Shown: positions 21,701 to 33,903 of the stretch, piece by piece
Layout: the number at the start of each line of letters is the position of its first letter
Position numbering within the stretch: position 1 is the stretch's first letter
From: Dissophora ornata
Taxonomy: Eukaryota; Mortierellomycota; Mortierellomycetes; Mortierellales; Mortierellaceae
DNA: 58,274 bases
Assembly (NCBI GenBank): GCA_025201705.1
Contig: MU616676.1
Location: 1 to 58,274, forward strand
Direction of reading: 5' to 3'
The notes under the pieces: model-generated
Database searches by the model: none
What the model was told of the DNA's origin: nothing
What the model saw: only the letters and a program-made list of their open reading frames with translations
Translations under genes and position numbers: made by a program

Positions 21701-24491
21701 TGCAGCCGAGTAAGAGCATTTGCTAGGACGCTCGCTCATCTCATCAACGAGTATTGAAGGAATTCTGAGCAGCTCTCGCTGAGATCCATGTTCCGAAATT
21801 TTCAAGGAAAGTGCACGAGCCTTGGGCTTGTCGACATCATCCGGGGGAAGCAATTCAAAACCGAATGTCAATCCAGATGAAGACACATACGTGCGGTCGG
21901 TAGAAGGAGGGGCGCCATCATCCCAATCTAGCTTGCCACATCTGCATGTTGAGGAGCTGTTGGGATCGAAAACAGTATCTTCCAATTTGATGAAATCCAG
22001 TTTCGATCCATTTCGCGAGTAAAGTCCCACGGGTCCTGCACCATTATGCTCGATTTCTCGCTTATATAGTCCAGGATAAGTAAATCTTTCCACAAATGAC
22101 AATGTGGTTGCGTCCAGGACGTATCCTGGTGTTCTGTGTCCTTTGTGACACAAGTCGACCAAGAGCAGCGAATCATTCTGAACGAATGTTAGACGTGACA
22201 CATGAATCTTTTTTGGTATCTTGTACGTCCCAAGTGTTGACCCTGATCTTGTCCAGTATGTCATGATGGTTCCGCCTTGATGTATTGCAACCATTTTTCC
22301 GTCACTTGAGATCGTGGCGTAAGATTCATCATCTACCTGAGGACCAGTTATCACAGTCGCCAGGGTGCTTGCTTCGATATCCCAGATAAAAGACTGGGTC
22401 TCGTTTCGGAACCACGTGAAATATTTCCCTTGGAGGTTGTCAATTAGGATCCTAGCAAACGGCGGATATTCGACCCAGAACCCATTCGCGCCGAACCGAC
22501 GTCCTAGACAAAGCGGCACCTCGACAATATGAGTCCATTCTCCATAGACTTTGTAGATATTGACCGATATATTATCACATGTAATGAAGAGCTCGTTCTT
22601 CTCATGTGGGTTCTTGGTGTCGGTGATGTGGAACTTTGCCTCTCCATGAAAGTCGTGAAGCCTCTTGCATGATTTGATGACTGATTTTGTTACTGAAAGC
22701 TGATTCTGATCCTTGAGATCTTTATGGTCTTGTAGACCAGCGCATTCATAGACCACCAACTGCTTCACGAAAGACTCGCTCGAAGTCGGAAATAAAGCTA
22801 CATAGGCCGCATCCCAAGAAACCGCAATAGAAGCATCCGTGGAGAACGATTTCTCCATTTCATATTCGTTGTTATACGACACTCTTTCTGTGAGGTCAGT
22901 ACAGCTCTCGGATTCCTCATTTGGTCTCGTGAAAGGCATTGGTATTCCTGCCGACCATTTAGGGCTGTATGGTGCCATCTGCCAACGCTCTTTGACGTCA
23001 GGCGCGACTGGTGTGTTGTCGATCGTTCGAGATATATCCCATAGGTCCAAGTAAACGTAGTCATCCGTCGCAGAAAGAGTAGCAGCATGCGTACCATCCC
23101 CTGAGATGGAATAGCGTATAATATTAACTGATCGTGCTGGACCAGGATCGGCGGGAGTCTGCTTATGCTGAACATCGATGGACCACAGATATGGCTTGTG
23201 AACATACAAAGGAAGATCTGTGGTGCACAAGTACATATGCTAGATGTGTTAATCCTACGTACTCGAGTTTTGAATATTAAAACCTGCCAAACTCGTACAT
23301 ATTTTTCCAGTGCGTTATCTTACCATTGGGGTTACCCTCTTCAGAACACTCATGCAATGCAAAGTAGTGCATTGCAAGAGACTCTTGCGTAGATTCAGGA
23401 GATACATCGGGACTGAGGCGAATTTCCATTGTCACAAAGAGCTTCCCAGTTATAACGTAATCGCTATATTCAAATTGCCTATGGAGCTTCAAATTGCAGA
23501 CCCCATTTTTGCTCTTTGCTGTATATTGGTAGGCGTTAGTACGCCACTAGGAATACAATACACTGCATCAAGTTATAAATGACTTACGCATTGCTTGCAG
23601 TTGTTGCCTTGTTAATATCTATTAATGAGATGACCGTCAGGAAGAATTTATGATATGGCGATTAGGATGGTAGTCATTCTTGGCAGAGAGTAACTAGCAA
23701 CGCAGGGTCTCACCTCTGTTGGGGAACGAGGAGCCTTGGTGCCTCCAAGATTGGAGCCGATGTAGAAGACAATTGAATCGAGGGATTTCAAGTCAATGTC
23801 GCGGAAGGAAATCCCAAAGACAGGACTGTAGAACCTTTGTGTCAACTGACTGATGTCAGCGCGCCACTGTATTTACAGAAAATTGATTAGACCGATTTGA
23901 AGAGTCATTTGAAGTATGTATCGTGGAAAGAGCCTCGATAATCTTACCTTGAAGACTCGTTCAGCGATTCTTGCATTGAATGGAGGCTTGAAGCTGGGTT
24001 TGAATACAAATTAGAGTTAGAGGATCGCTAATCATGTCGCTATACGAAAGTGAGAATTCTGAGGTATGCATATCACATTCTTTACTCTTTAAAAAGATCC
24101 ATGGAGTAGTTATCCTTTTGTGAGATTTCCAACTCGGGATGGTCGTCCTCTGCTGGGGAATCTGACTCGGAGCAGTCTTTGAAGTACCAAACGGCAGCTA
24201 AATTTAATGCACAGAAGAAACGCGCAGAAGATTTTAAGAGGTCAGATTTAGTTTAGGTTTAAACACTACTCGTGCTTGGCTAGTTGAGTTCCGGTACGGA
24301 CGGTATTAATGATACTTACTGGCGGTTTTGGGCTTTTCAGCAGTGCTTTGATTAGGAGCATTCGAAGAATCAGCAGGTTTCGCACCACGAGTACGGCGTG
24401 AACGAACGGCGCACGAAGGACCGACCGCCGAATAACTAGGCTCCAGTTCATCATCCGACACATTGATGATGACATTGTCACTGCTATCCAT
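18749..24491 (-). CDS. Beta-propeller-like / TRP-type ion channel fusion protein
   Basis: Thirteen exons: 24491-24320, 24197-24086, 23993-23948, 23866-23714, 23618-23588, 23518-23324, 23217-20526, 20450-20247, 20153-20024, 19905-19678, 19586-19472, 19385-19275 and 19131-18749. They give 1523 aa and all phases agree. Residues about 1-1050 are soluble, with WD/propeller-like strands (YSISGDGTHAATLS, ISSDGKMVAIH). From about 1130 a six-helix ion-transport domain follows: YWLVRFLLQ, SPYNFFDLVVFILP, LFELRTNRNVCHYSTIILQ, KVFFFIFAGGIVAF. The pore loop is GGIYDPISDDFSGGDWSFH, then FFLLFTVILMLNVLIALINTAF. The tail has a 7-residue repeat and a coiled coil. I know this architecture as an expanded fungal cation-channel family; ion and stimulus are unknown. 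The donor at 20525 is GTTAGT. A start further up at 24620 is unlikely. Confidence 0.85.
18951..19026 (-). repeat. 21-nt tandem repeat in channel C-terminus (SAITEAK units)
   Basis: Three near-identical 21-nt units plus a partial fourth encode SAITEAK-SAITEAK-SAITEVK-SALV. They lie just before the C-terminal coiled coil of the channel. In-frame unit number could vary between strains and change the length of the helical tail. Confidence 0.88.
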
Positions 24492-24533
24492 AATTTTAAC
24501 TTGAGGAAAGCTGCCTCGGCTGCTTGGGCGAAG

Positions 24534-24539
24534 TATATA
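24534..24539 (-). promoter_or_regulatory. Possible TATA element of the channel gene
   Basis: TATATA about 43 bp before the channel gene ATG, with a GC-rich surround. Position only; no transcript evidence. Confidence 0.3.
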
Positions 24540-27180
24540 TGTGGGGTGGAGGGAGGGGAAGGTTGAGACGAGAGAAGAATACTTGAAATGGCAAACGATG
24601 AGGGTGCGCTGGCAAGACAATTTATAGTCTATTGTGTCTTTCGTTTCCGCGGGCTGGGTGCCTCCAAGGAAATTAATCGGGAATAAACATGTAACAGGTT
24701 ACACCACGCCCTTTGCTGACGGTCTCCGAGGAGTTCATCTCGCAATCATGGCCTAGCCTTGCTGTCAACAAAAGCCCGCGTTTGGAAAGGAACAACATCT
24801 GACCCTTTGTTTATTGACACAAAGCTGGTGTTCAAGAAGTTTACCCATTAATGGGAATGTGAGCCTGGTCTAGGCTGTCGCAAGACAGGTTACATCTGCT
24901 TTTGGTCAATCAACAGATATTTTGGACGTTGCTGTATGGCCCTCGTGGATGAGTTGGCGGGCTCAAAACGCCATTTCTTACGAACCAGTATTTTAGAGCC
25001 AGTTGCGAAAACCCCCCCCCTCATCAACCGCTGGTTACCCCACGTTTTACCCTGCAGATTACAAGCTGTTGCAGCCGAAATTAGTGCGGGAGGAGTCGTT
25101 ATATTTGGGGGTGCCTGAGTAGGCAATGACCCGAAGCTACCACAAATGATCTTCGGACCCTGCATGGTACTACGAGGGATGGTCTTCAAGGGCAGAGTGG
25201 ATCTACGATAACTATGGTAATTAAATTTCCTGTTATAGTTGGAGGGCAGGGGCAAAGGAAACTAGCTCTCGGTCGCCAAATAGACGATGTTAGGCCTCTC
25301 GCTCTTTAAAGCTGATATAAAATACGACGCAAAGACGGATTTGAAAGTTCAATGGCAGGAGTATTCGTGTCAGGGAATCTGATGCCGACTAGGCCGAGCA
25401 GAAGTAAGGCCTGGGTGATTACTTTTGGATCCGATTCTACACCTGGAGGAGGTTGCATGTCAAAAAAAGTTTTTTTTAATACATGTCTCTCTGTTTTAAT
25501 AACAAAGCCAAATTCCTCGGAAGAAGGTATCCACCGACGCTACATTACCAGTCGGGTTCCCAAGGGCAAACCCAGTGGGCCCACGCAACTATTGCCACCC
25601 CTCGTTAGGTTGTTAAAAACTTGAAGACATTCTCTGTCACGAACCTTAGTCAAGATGAGAAAAGCTTCGAGGAATGAGAATGCTCATCTCTTCTCACGTG
25701 AGCACGCGAGATCAGGCCAGGACGCGCTAATTCCTTTTTCTAGGAAACTACATCTCCATAACAAGGCGCGTCCCCCGACCAACTCTAAGTAAGCTCCCAA
25801 CTCTAAGTAAGCTCCCGTTACCAAGCCGAGCCGTTGTCACCTGCACATGTGGTCCCCAGCTGTCCGAGCCGACAGCGGTAGCCGGGATCACGTATAAATA
25901 GTGCGCGGCTTTATTCCATAGAACTCCAGTCTGCAATAAAACTATTCCTGTCCCCTTTGCTCGCTCCTCCACTTACCTGTTCCCCTTACACCACTGCCCT
26001 ACCTGCTCTGTCCTTGGCATTCTCCACAAAAATCCGTCCTCCTCACCCTCTCCATGGTGCCCAAGTGCCTCTTTCCCAGCAGGCTCTGTAGTAACTTATG
26101 GTCCGTGTCGTGTGGGTCAAGTGTGGGTCCTGGATAGATCCCGCTTTCATGGTCCTCCAGACCCACCACTCGTTCTTACAAATGTATCCGTAGCCATCGC
26201 TCCACTCGCCTCGAGGCCCGGTGTACTTTGACTTCTTGTGTTTCACTGTGATACCACGCTCCTTCTCGCGTTCAACCGTTGTCTTACATCTGGGCTTCTA
26301 GATTTCTAAAGCGATCAATCGCGATTTGCAGCATGTCATCACGGACGACACCATGCGGGGTCCTTGCCTTGCGGCATGTCTCTTGTACTTTTCTTACTGC
26401 CTGCATTTGTTCTCCTTATTATCACAAATTCTCTCTCCACTGTGGATTAGCTTTTGCGCCATTCTCTGATACATGAAGCAGCACCAACATCCATTTGTCA
26501 GAAGTGGTCTGTTGTATTCACACAAGTTATTTATCGAAAATGAAGAAACTGAGAGCTGTACCTTCATTAGAAAATCCCCCCCTCTCATGTGAACTGAGCC
26601 ATGGTGAAAATCAATCCATTCGAAGAGGGCATCCTACAAGCATCCTAGACCTTGTCCATTTCCACCAATGTGGCCTTGCAGCGCTGTGCAACTCATGCAC
26701 GAAGGTTTGTTGCTACCTGCTCACAGGTTCAAAGGGCACTCGTCCCTGTTTCTGGAAGCCTCAGTTTCTGAATCCTCATTGTATCTGGCGCATGGAGCAG
26801 GTATTGGAAGGATTTATTATAAGACACTGAAGCCGGTTCTCTATTTGCTCTAGTCTAAAGATGTCGAGGCTTAAAAGGCTGCGTTGAATACCATGGCCGA
26901 TTTGACTGGAATGGTAGGCTTGCACTTTAACACCACAAAAACAGATGCATTAAGCTGATAGAGGATAATGCGCCGTCAATTGTAAGAGCTGGAGCGTTGG
27001 TACTTTTTACTTGATGGTGTAGCTTGATACCGAGACTCACTATAACGCTGCCATTGTCTCTCTACCCTTGCCACATGAAATGATCTGTGTAAATATCGAA
27101 GGGTAGCTGGAGGGACCAAGGCTGTCATTGAAGCAAATACCTGTCTAAGGGATCATCGGTAATGACAACGTAACAAGAGA
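24540..27180. other. Long region without a recognised gene
   Basis: About 2.6 kb. A TATAAATA at 25893-25900 is followed by a pyrimidine-rich stretch like a fungal transcription start region, but no long frame follows it. Short frames such as 25352-25624 (+), 26043-26246 (-) and 26668-26853 (+) show no known domain and could be remnants. Poly-C (25012-25020) and an 18-bp duplication (25781-25816) are present. Confidence 0.5.
25781..25816. repeat. Two tandem 18-bp units
   Basis: AACTCTAAGTAAGCTCCC occurs twice back to back, about 80 bp before a TATAAATA box. Confidence 0.9.
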
Positions 27181-27860
27181 ATGATCGCCAGTTCAGGGCC
27201 ACTCACCCCACTCACCCCACTCACACGACTGGCGCAGTCAATTGATGTACGGGTACAGCAAAGAGCAACAGATGTCATTAAGAAGCTGCCAGAAATGGCT
27301 GAAGTTGGACGGCAGCTGATCGACGTAGGGGCAGCTCCAGTGATGGTCAGTCTGCTAAGATCTCCAGATACGGAGGTTCAAGGCAATAGCATTGCGACCC
27401 TTATCAACGTTATTGCGTTCGATATTGCCCGAACCTCAAAAAATCGGTCGAGACCAAGACCCAGCTCGTTACCTCGCTCATGCCTTCGAATGAGTGAGCA
27501 TGTCGCAACGGCCTGGATGCTCTCAACCATCTTTTGATGAAGGCTCCTGACTGCCAACTATTTGCTGAAATCTGGGAAGCCCTGCTGGAGGAACTCATAT
27601 CGGCTTGCTAAGATCTCTGGAGAGAACTAACGGAGACTTACAAAAACGTGCGCTCATGATTATCACCTTTTCGTTGAGAAGCAAGAGCGCGAACTTGGGT
27701 AACCAGGTTAAACACTCGACCAAGATTAAATCTGCAGTAAGCTATTTGTCGCTGACATCTAGATCCGCAATGGATGCTGTATTGGCAGCAAGAATCGTCA
27801 AGATAGTGGAAGAGCCAGAAGGAAAAGGACGCCATGAGGAGAGCCAGAGATAGTGGTAAA
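27181..27860 (+). pseudogene. Armadillo-repeat protein relic
   Basis: From 27238 the frame reads like ARM/HEAT helices: QRATDVIKKLPEMAEVGRQL, then IDVGAAPVMVSLLRSPDTEVQ and GNSIATLINVIAF. This is the VGAxPxLVxLLxSxxxEVQ pattern of Vac8/beta-catenin type armadillo repeats. The reading then shifts frame near 27435 and meets stops. Another ARM-like helix pair appears in a different frame from 27605 (SLERTNGDLQKRALMIITFSLRS). At least two disruptions and no clear start or end suggest a decayed gene copy, although unrecognised introns could explain part of this. Confidence 0.45.
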
Positions 27861-28332
27861 TGTATTCTTTGGTTTCTTCCATTCCTGGTATCCCCAGTCT
27901 GCGTGATAAGTGCCGTTCCTTTAAATAAATTGGTATTTAGCCTATTGCTCGCAGAACCCATGCCAGAGTGCGATAATCATTGCCCTCCCCGATTTTAGTT
28001 GGTTACCAATGGATCTTCGGATCATGAAGTATTTTTGATATTCGTGGGGCGATCCTGTTGAGCGTAAAGGCTTTATGAAGCACTTGCTAATGTCAAGTTC
28101 CAAATATTGGAGGAGACAAATCCATGTGGCCGTTTCCGGAAATTTAGGAAAGAAGAAACGGTATACACGTGACTTCCCTCGCCAGGTGGTCTTTTGGAAA
28201 AAATCCTGAATCTTCATTCCTCTTCACATTCCCTCCTCTTGCCTTCTCATTCACCTTTCTACCTTGCTCAACGCACCATTCCCCTGTCACTCCTGTTGCC
28301 TCCCTGCTATTCGCAACGCCCAAGCTAAAAGC
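27861..28332. other. Intergenic region, left flank of the Crypton gene
   Basis: No gene seen. A CT-rich stretch (28215-28320) precedes the Crypton ATG and probably belongs to its promoter or 5' leader. Confidence 0.5.
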
Positions 28333-31300
28333 ATGCCCCCAAAGAAGATCCAGCTCGAGGAAAGACAGTCAGCAGAGCCAGGGGGGTCTAAAAAGCGGGG
28401 CCGTCCATCGATGAACAATGCTCAAGGTGCCTTCCTCTTTTGTTACGCGCTGTAGTGTCTTTTATCTCTTTCTTTTATGTCAAGTACTCGCTGCATCCTT
28501 TTGTGCCATACTCTGCTCTAATGCTCTAAATTACAAGACCCGGTAGCCTCCACGTTCTTGCATGTCCTATCATTCGAACAGCCGTGCGGTCGTCAGACGA
28601 GATCGCAGGCTGGCAATGCAACTCCAGCTACTCTAACAGTATCGGCAACCCCAGCAACTCTAGCAACCCCAGCAACCCCAGCGACGCCATCGCTACCCGT
28701 TTCTAGGAGAACAGCAGAGGCCATCTCAAATCCCAAACGCCGTCGCGCAACGGCAGCAGGATTCGAGGAAATGGAAATAGAAATGGATAGAGCTCTCCCT
28801 GATCCTGGTAAGACGACCAGCGGCAGAGCACTAAACATCTCATCCACCACATGGTCCCCTTGTATATCCTTGTGTGTCTTGTGCCATTAATAACGCATAG
28901 GGATCTCTTTCCTTCTTGTCTATCATAGGAGACGCACCAAGTCTTTGCGACAGTGAGTCAGAGGAGGAACTAGAGCTGGATGATGCTGAAGAAGAGGGGC
29001 CCGAGCCGGTGCATTAAGTGAATCCCACACCACAGCAGAAAGGGAAGGGGAGAGGTAGGTCCTCATAACACATTACATTGTGATTTTACAGGACGATGTG
29101 CGTGCATATGGATTGACGCAGTAAGAATAATCAAATTGTATTCAAAGTCGAATCATTCCCATCGTTGATGGTTGATATGGTTGGGACGGATGTTCCTGGC
29201 ACCGAGGAGGAACGCGATATGGCTATACAGCGCGAGGCTACGGCGTTCAATGATACGATGACCAAAGACGGGACCTCGAGTGCCACGAACACACAGAATA
29301 ACTACCGAACATGGCTTTCACAGTGGAAGGTATGTTTCTCGCGCGACCATCTTTGCATGGTTCAATAACGACGGTCCCATAGTAACAAGTTTTGAACTGC
29401 GTGATTTAGCTGTTCTGCCAGCACGCTGACTGTGAGAGCGCGACACACCGGTACGATGTCAAGCCGAACAAAGCATTAGTATTCTTCAAGGAGGTTGTCT
29501 TCAAGCGAAAGACCATCAAGTTTTTCCATCCTTCGGAACTCAAGCCGCAGAAAACGCCTATTTCCCTACGCGACGAGGTCCCTTCTGGAGCAGCATACCT
29601 ACGGCCGGCTTCGGACAACAATTTAGGACGCATGCGACGCAATGACGATGCACGCCATAAATCACAAGCAACTCCGGAAGACAACGACACAGAGGAATTG
29701 CTGGAGAGTTGCGCACGAGGAGTACATCCAGTCAGATTGTTGGACTTGCGGGGACGTAAGTAGCAACGTGCATTTCACACCGCTGTCAGCCTTAACATCC
29801 CATGGAACCAGGCTAACCTTCTGAGCATTCACCCTAGTCCTTGATTCTCTACCGATGGATAAGAAGGGGTGCAAGAGGATAGCATGCCCGCTTAGTTTCG
29901 AGAGTGTGGACCAGGCCCAGAAGGCTCTTGTTTATCTGCAGGTCCGCCAGAGTCAACGCCTTCAAGCACCGAACCTCTCTAAGCATCTCAGAAAGTCTCC
30001 AGTTATTCGGCTGCTGTTTGACGGCTACCGGCAAGAACTTGTCTACGGAGAGCTCCGAGCAGGAAAAGACACGATCGAGAGTTGTCCGTTCCGGAATTCG
30101 TACACGATACAGGATCACTTTCGAATGTTAGGTGATTCATGGCGTGCTCTCGGCCAGACACCTTTGCTGCTTGCTCTACGTGAACACTTCACACTCGCCG
30201 TACGCCACAGCATGCTGCTTCGCGACGAGGACATGCGGCGGCTTGATCAGTCGGATTGCTTTATGGACGAGGTTCGAGACCCACATGGCGGTGCCCAGAC
30301 CATATCGATGTTAGTGTTTTCAATACACAAGGGCAAGACGAACCCGGACAGAAGGACACAATATGGCACAGCAGTTCGTCACAAGGACGTGCGTAGATGC
30401 AGTGTTGGTGCAATGGCTTTTTATTTTTTTGAGCGATGGACGGTGAGTTCGCAGCGACGTGAAAAAAAGGCATTTTCAAGCGGCTTTTGACGTTACTGAC
30501 GCGCTTGTCGATGCATTGTGGACCGGCGTTAGGATTTCAACGGCGATCCTACATTGCCAGGAGCTATTCCGGCGTTCGATAACGATTGGTGTGACCATAA
30601 GGTCCTGCATGCAGGCGGGAAGGAGTCGAACAGGAAGATCTCGTGCACTACAACACGCGACTCGACGTACAAGGTTCTTCGGCGGCAGAAGGTGTACTGC
30701 GCTCATGTTACGCATTCTGGGAGGCACAGCGGAGCACTGGAGGGTCTGCGAATGGGGATAGCAGTGTCGGATATCGGAATCGCTGGAAGATGGGTTCAGG
30801 AAACTGTCAAGACGCAACAGTCCTACCTCTCGAACTTTCCAATGTTCGCTCTTGGCATGGCTGGCCATCTTGACAAGCCGTTCCACCTCAAACGCAATGA
30901 GGTGTGGCCGAGTGTCCAACTCCAGCGCCAGATATTTCCATTTATTGAGGACGTGCTATTTCCCCCTGGAACCGGAGAGCATACGCGATGGGTCGGGGAG
31001 TGCATGGATGCGATGGTCGACAAGAACCCCAATCGTTCTGAGGATCTATCTGAGGTTGAGTCGTACCAAGGGATGGGCGGAAAGCCAAAAGGAGGCGACA
31101 ATGGCTACCAAAAACGCGCCCAGCGGTCGTTTCTCTTGATGCTGGTTCACATGCGGCGGGTGATACTTCAAGATGCAGCAGCATATATCGCGTTGTATGA
31201 TGCCATGAAGGAAGCAAAGCCGGAAATGACTGCGACGATGGTAGAGCACAATCCTGTCCTAGCCCGTGACGTGTTCAGCACCGAGGAATTCAACACATTC

Positions 31301-32419
31301 AAGAATGAAGTGTCGTTGGCGATGCAAACGACGGATGTCCCTCCACCAACCATGAATCCAGCAGTCGTGCAGACCTTCAAGTCCCTAGGAGCGAACGTCA
31401 ATGACCTCCAACGCCATCTTCTGCAAGTTCAGCAGTCCCAGCAGTCATCATCGAGTACGCTCATGCAGTATGCTGGTTGGCTCGAACAGCAACAGCTCGA
31501 ACTCCGTCAAGAATTGCAACGGATCTCTGCCGTCCTTGCTGCACAAACACCACATCACCACTACCCTCACTGCCCTCACTACCCTCAAGGCGCTCCACAT
31601 TATCCACCCCACCCACCTCACCCCCTTCACTCGCCTTTCTCATCCTACCAAGCACCCTATCCAGCACCATACCAAATACCTTACCCTATCCCCTACACAG
31701 CGCCCTCCTCGCACCATCCTCCTCCACACCAGCATTGCCATCATCCTGCTCAACCGTCACCCGCTCAACAAACGCGTGCTTCTGCCCCTCCTGTTCTTCC
31801 GCGACCGCCTGCCTCACATACAGCGAATCATCCCATCCGCCCATTGCCAACTGCAAATGCGACGCCAACTTCACGTCGACAATCACCAAGCATTCTCTTG
31901 GACCGACCTTCGTTTCATCCTGTCGGGTCATCATCAACGCCTCTTTCGCTATCATCCTATCTGAGTGGAAGCCTACGACAAACCACGCAGCCGAGTCAGC
32001 CGCCAATCCATCGAGCAACGGAAAGGCCTTCTAAAGCAGGATTCAAGGTACGCATGGAGAAAGCGCACGGGAACTTTTGTTTGACGGTACAACAGATCTG
32101 GGATGAGCATCAAGAGTATCAGAAATATAGAGCGGTGCATGGAGAAGCAACAATGTTGGGGGAGAAAGAAAAGAAGCAGCTCAACAACAGGAAGAGGATA
32201 ATTGAAGAGCTGGAAGCAATGGTGCAGGGCGACCCACCTGCGAGGACGATCGAGGAGGCGATACGCGATCTCGAGAAAGTGAGGCAAGAGAACGACTTTG
32301 ATGCTATTAACAAGCTGGTGGTGTATTGCCGAGAACAAAAGAACAAAAGGATGAATAACGGAAGGGCACCAGCGACAACGATAGCAATAGAGGCAGAAGA
32401 TAGAGAAGAACAAGAATAA
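28333..32419 (+). mobile_element. Crypton DNA transposon gene: tyrosine recombinase with Ndc10-like and GCR1_C-like domains
   Basis: Supported exons: 28333-28426, 28538-28807, 28929-about 29008 (or beyond), about 29126-29329, 29410-29755, 29838-30442 and 30533-32419. Phases agree except around 29000-29130. There, straight reading gives TAA at 29015; splicing 29009-29125 would avoid it but is weakly supported. The N-terminus has an AT-hook-like KKRGRPS. The SAM-like region starts NTQNNYRTWLSQWK. Catalytic pieces: R in RHKDVRRCSVGAMAF, HxxR in HSGRHSG, and Y in QQSYLSNFP. Then HLDKPFHLKRNEVWPS..RQIFPFIE matches the Ndc10 core that follows the tyrosine in fungal Cryptons. A His/Pro-rich linker leads to LTVQQIWDEH...LNNRKRIIEEL, the GCR1_C-type DNA-binding end. 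Cryptons move by site-specific recombination and lack long terminal repeats. Whether it is active depends on the 29000-29130 region. Confidence 0.75.
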
Positions 32420-32625
32420 AGCTCCATTTTGCTATACATCTATGCCTATCTGACGGTAGAGGCAGTGTGGTCCTTCCCGCTGTGCTTTCAAGTTGTCATG
32501 CCGTGCGCCATAACGCGGTACAGAACACCGAATTTTATGGTCCAATTGTATTCTATTCGATTCGACGAAATACATGTGTAAGAAGATATCCGTCCTCCTC
32601 ATATCATCTCGCCATCTCCGAGTCC

Positions 32626-33903
32626 GCCATGCCAAATACCAAAGCTACAACTACCAAAACCAAGGTAACGACCTCCGCGGCGACCAAGTCCAATACCAAG
32701 AGTAAAACCTCAACAACGACGACGACAATAACGACAATAACAACAACAACGCCATCATCATCAATCAGACCTCCTTCGAAGAAACGCCCAAGGACTAAAG
32801 CCAAGATTACAAATCGCGTCTTCCACTAAGAGACAACGCAGAACTATCTCGCTGGCCTTGAAAACACAATTCATCAGGGACCTGCTCGTCGAACGAGAAC
32901 GGGATGCGGATTTTCCAGCATCTTCCATTTCCAGGAGGGAAAAGTACAAGTTCATCGGTGCCGAGGCCACTCGCATACTCCAGAAGCGATCGACTTCTCA
33001 AGCGGTTGGCTCATGAATTTCAAGAAGAACAACAACATTCCCATGCATACCGCACATGGCGAGGAAGGCGGCGTTGATATGGCTCAAGCACGGCCCACAA
33101 CTCGACGAGATCGCGAAGCAACCTCACAACTTCAAATCAACCTCTTGACGCAGGGATCGTCCGCTCGTTCAAAGTAAACATAGTCGACATATGATTCGTA
33201 TCATATCCTAGTGTCGAAGAAATGTGAATTCCGACAAGGCAAGGTCCCCAACGCCCTACTATGGCCATGTCTTGTCTCTGCTTGGAATGATGTGACACAG
33301 ACCACTATCCGTATCTGTTACGCACACGTCCCGAAAGTGCCTGCGGTGATGCAGTGACAGTTAAGAGTAGTCGTCGTGGAGGTGGATAAGGACCATGCGA
33401 TGGATCGACTCAAGGAAGAATTCATGGTTCGGGTCGTGCACAAGCCATCCGATGACAGAAGGAATTCGGCGTACTAGCTTACCTCAAGTGTTGCAAGGGA
33501 AAAGGTCCTACCCAACAGCTTATGGATGCCATCAAGATTGTTTCAGATAGCGAGAAGGTCAAGAGCTTTTTTTACCGCCTGGAAGCGTCATAATGGTCAA
33601 CGAGGACCAGGAGGAAGATGACGAAGATATTTGCAACACAGCGAAGGTCCCAATAAGGTCGGACTGCAAACGAGACGTTTAATGGAGCGTCGATCTGGCA
33701 CATATTCAATAGACCTGCCGTCGGAGGTATGCTCGCCTCAAGATTCGGGTTCACTTGAGGGAGAATCGCATGAGCAAATGGTGCGCGGTCTGAAGGACTC
33801 GCTGCAATTTTTCAGTGCCTTGTTTGCTCATTCAGAGCAACATATGCTGTCTGCAGGCATTCAAGAACGCATTCCCTGTCTCGCACCGTCGCCTAGTTTA
33901 TGA
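32626..33903 (+). pseudogene. Decayed pogo/Tigger-type DDE transposase
   Basis: Pieces of one transposase appear in order but in different frames. First is an ATG at 32626 with a Thr/Lys-rich leader ending PPSKKRPRTKAK. Then come a helix-turn-helix-like stretch (RRTISLALKTQFIRDLLVE) and a CENP-B/Tc5-type HTH (FSSGWLMNFKKNNNI, about 32995-33035) followed by QARPTTRRD. Next is a jump to a DDE C-terminal part (VPNALLWPCLVSAWNDVTQ and TIRICYAHVPKV, 33245-33330), and then an acidic tail from 33631 with QDSGSLEGESHEQMVRGLKD. The middle that should carry the DDE triad is missing, and several stops and frameshifts occur. It is therefore a non-autonomous relic. Element ends and inverted repeats were not found. 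Confidence 0.6.

Noticed and set aside
24540..25260. CRISPR-like or viral sequence in the gene-poor region
   Set aside because: No regular repeat-spacer pattern and no viral hallmark gene was seen.
31401..32034. Long frames overlapping the Crypton Pro/His-rich linker
   Set aside because: Low-complexity composition keeps other frames open; the main frame carries the domains on both sides.
32604..32804. Val-rich hydrophobic frame on the minus strand
   Set aside because: It is the antisense of Thr/Asn-rich ACN repeats in the transposase leader, not a membrane protein.
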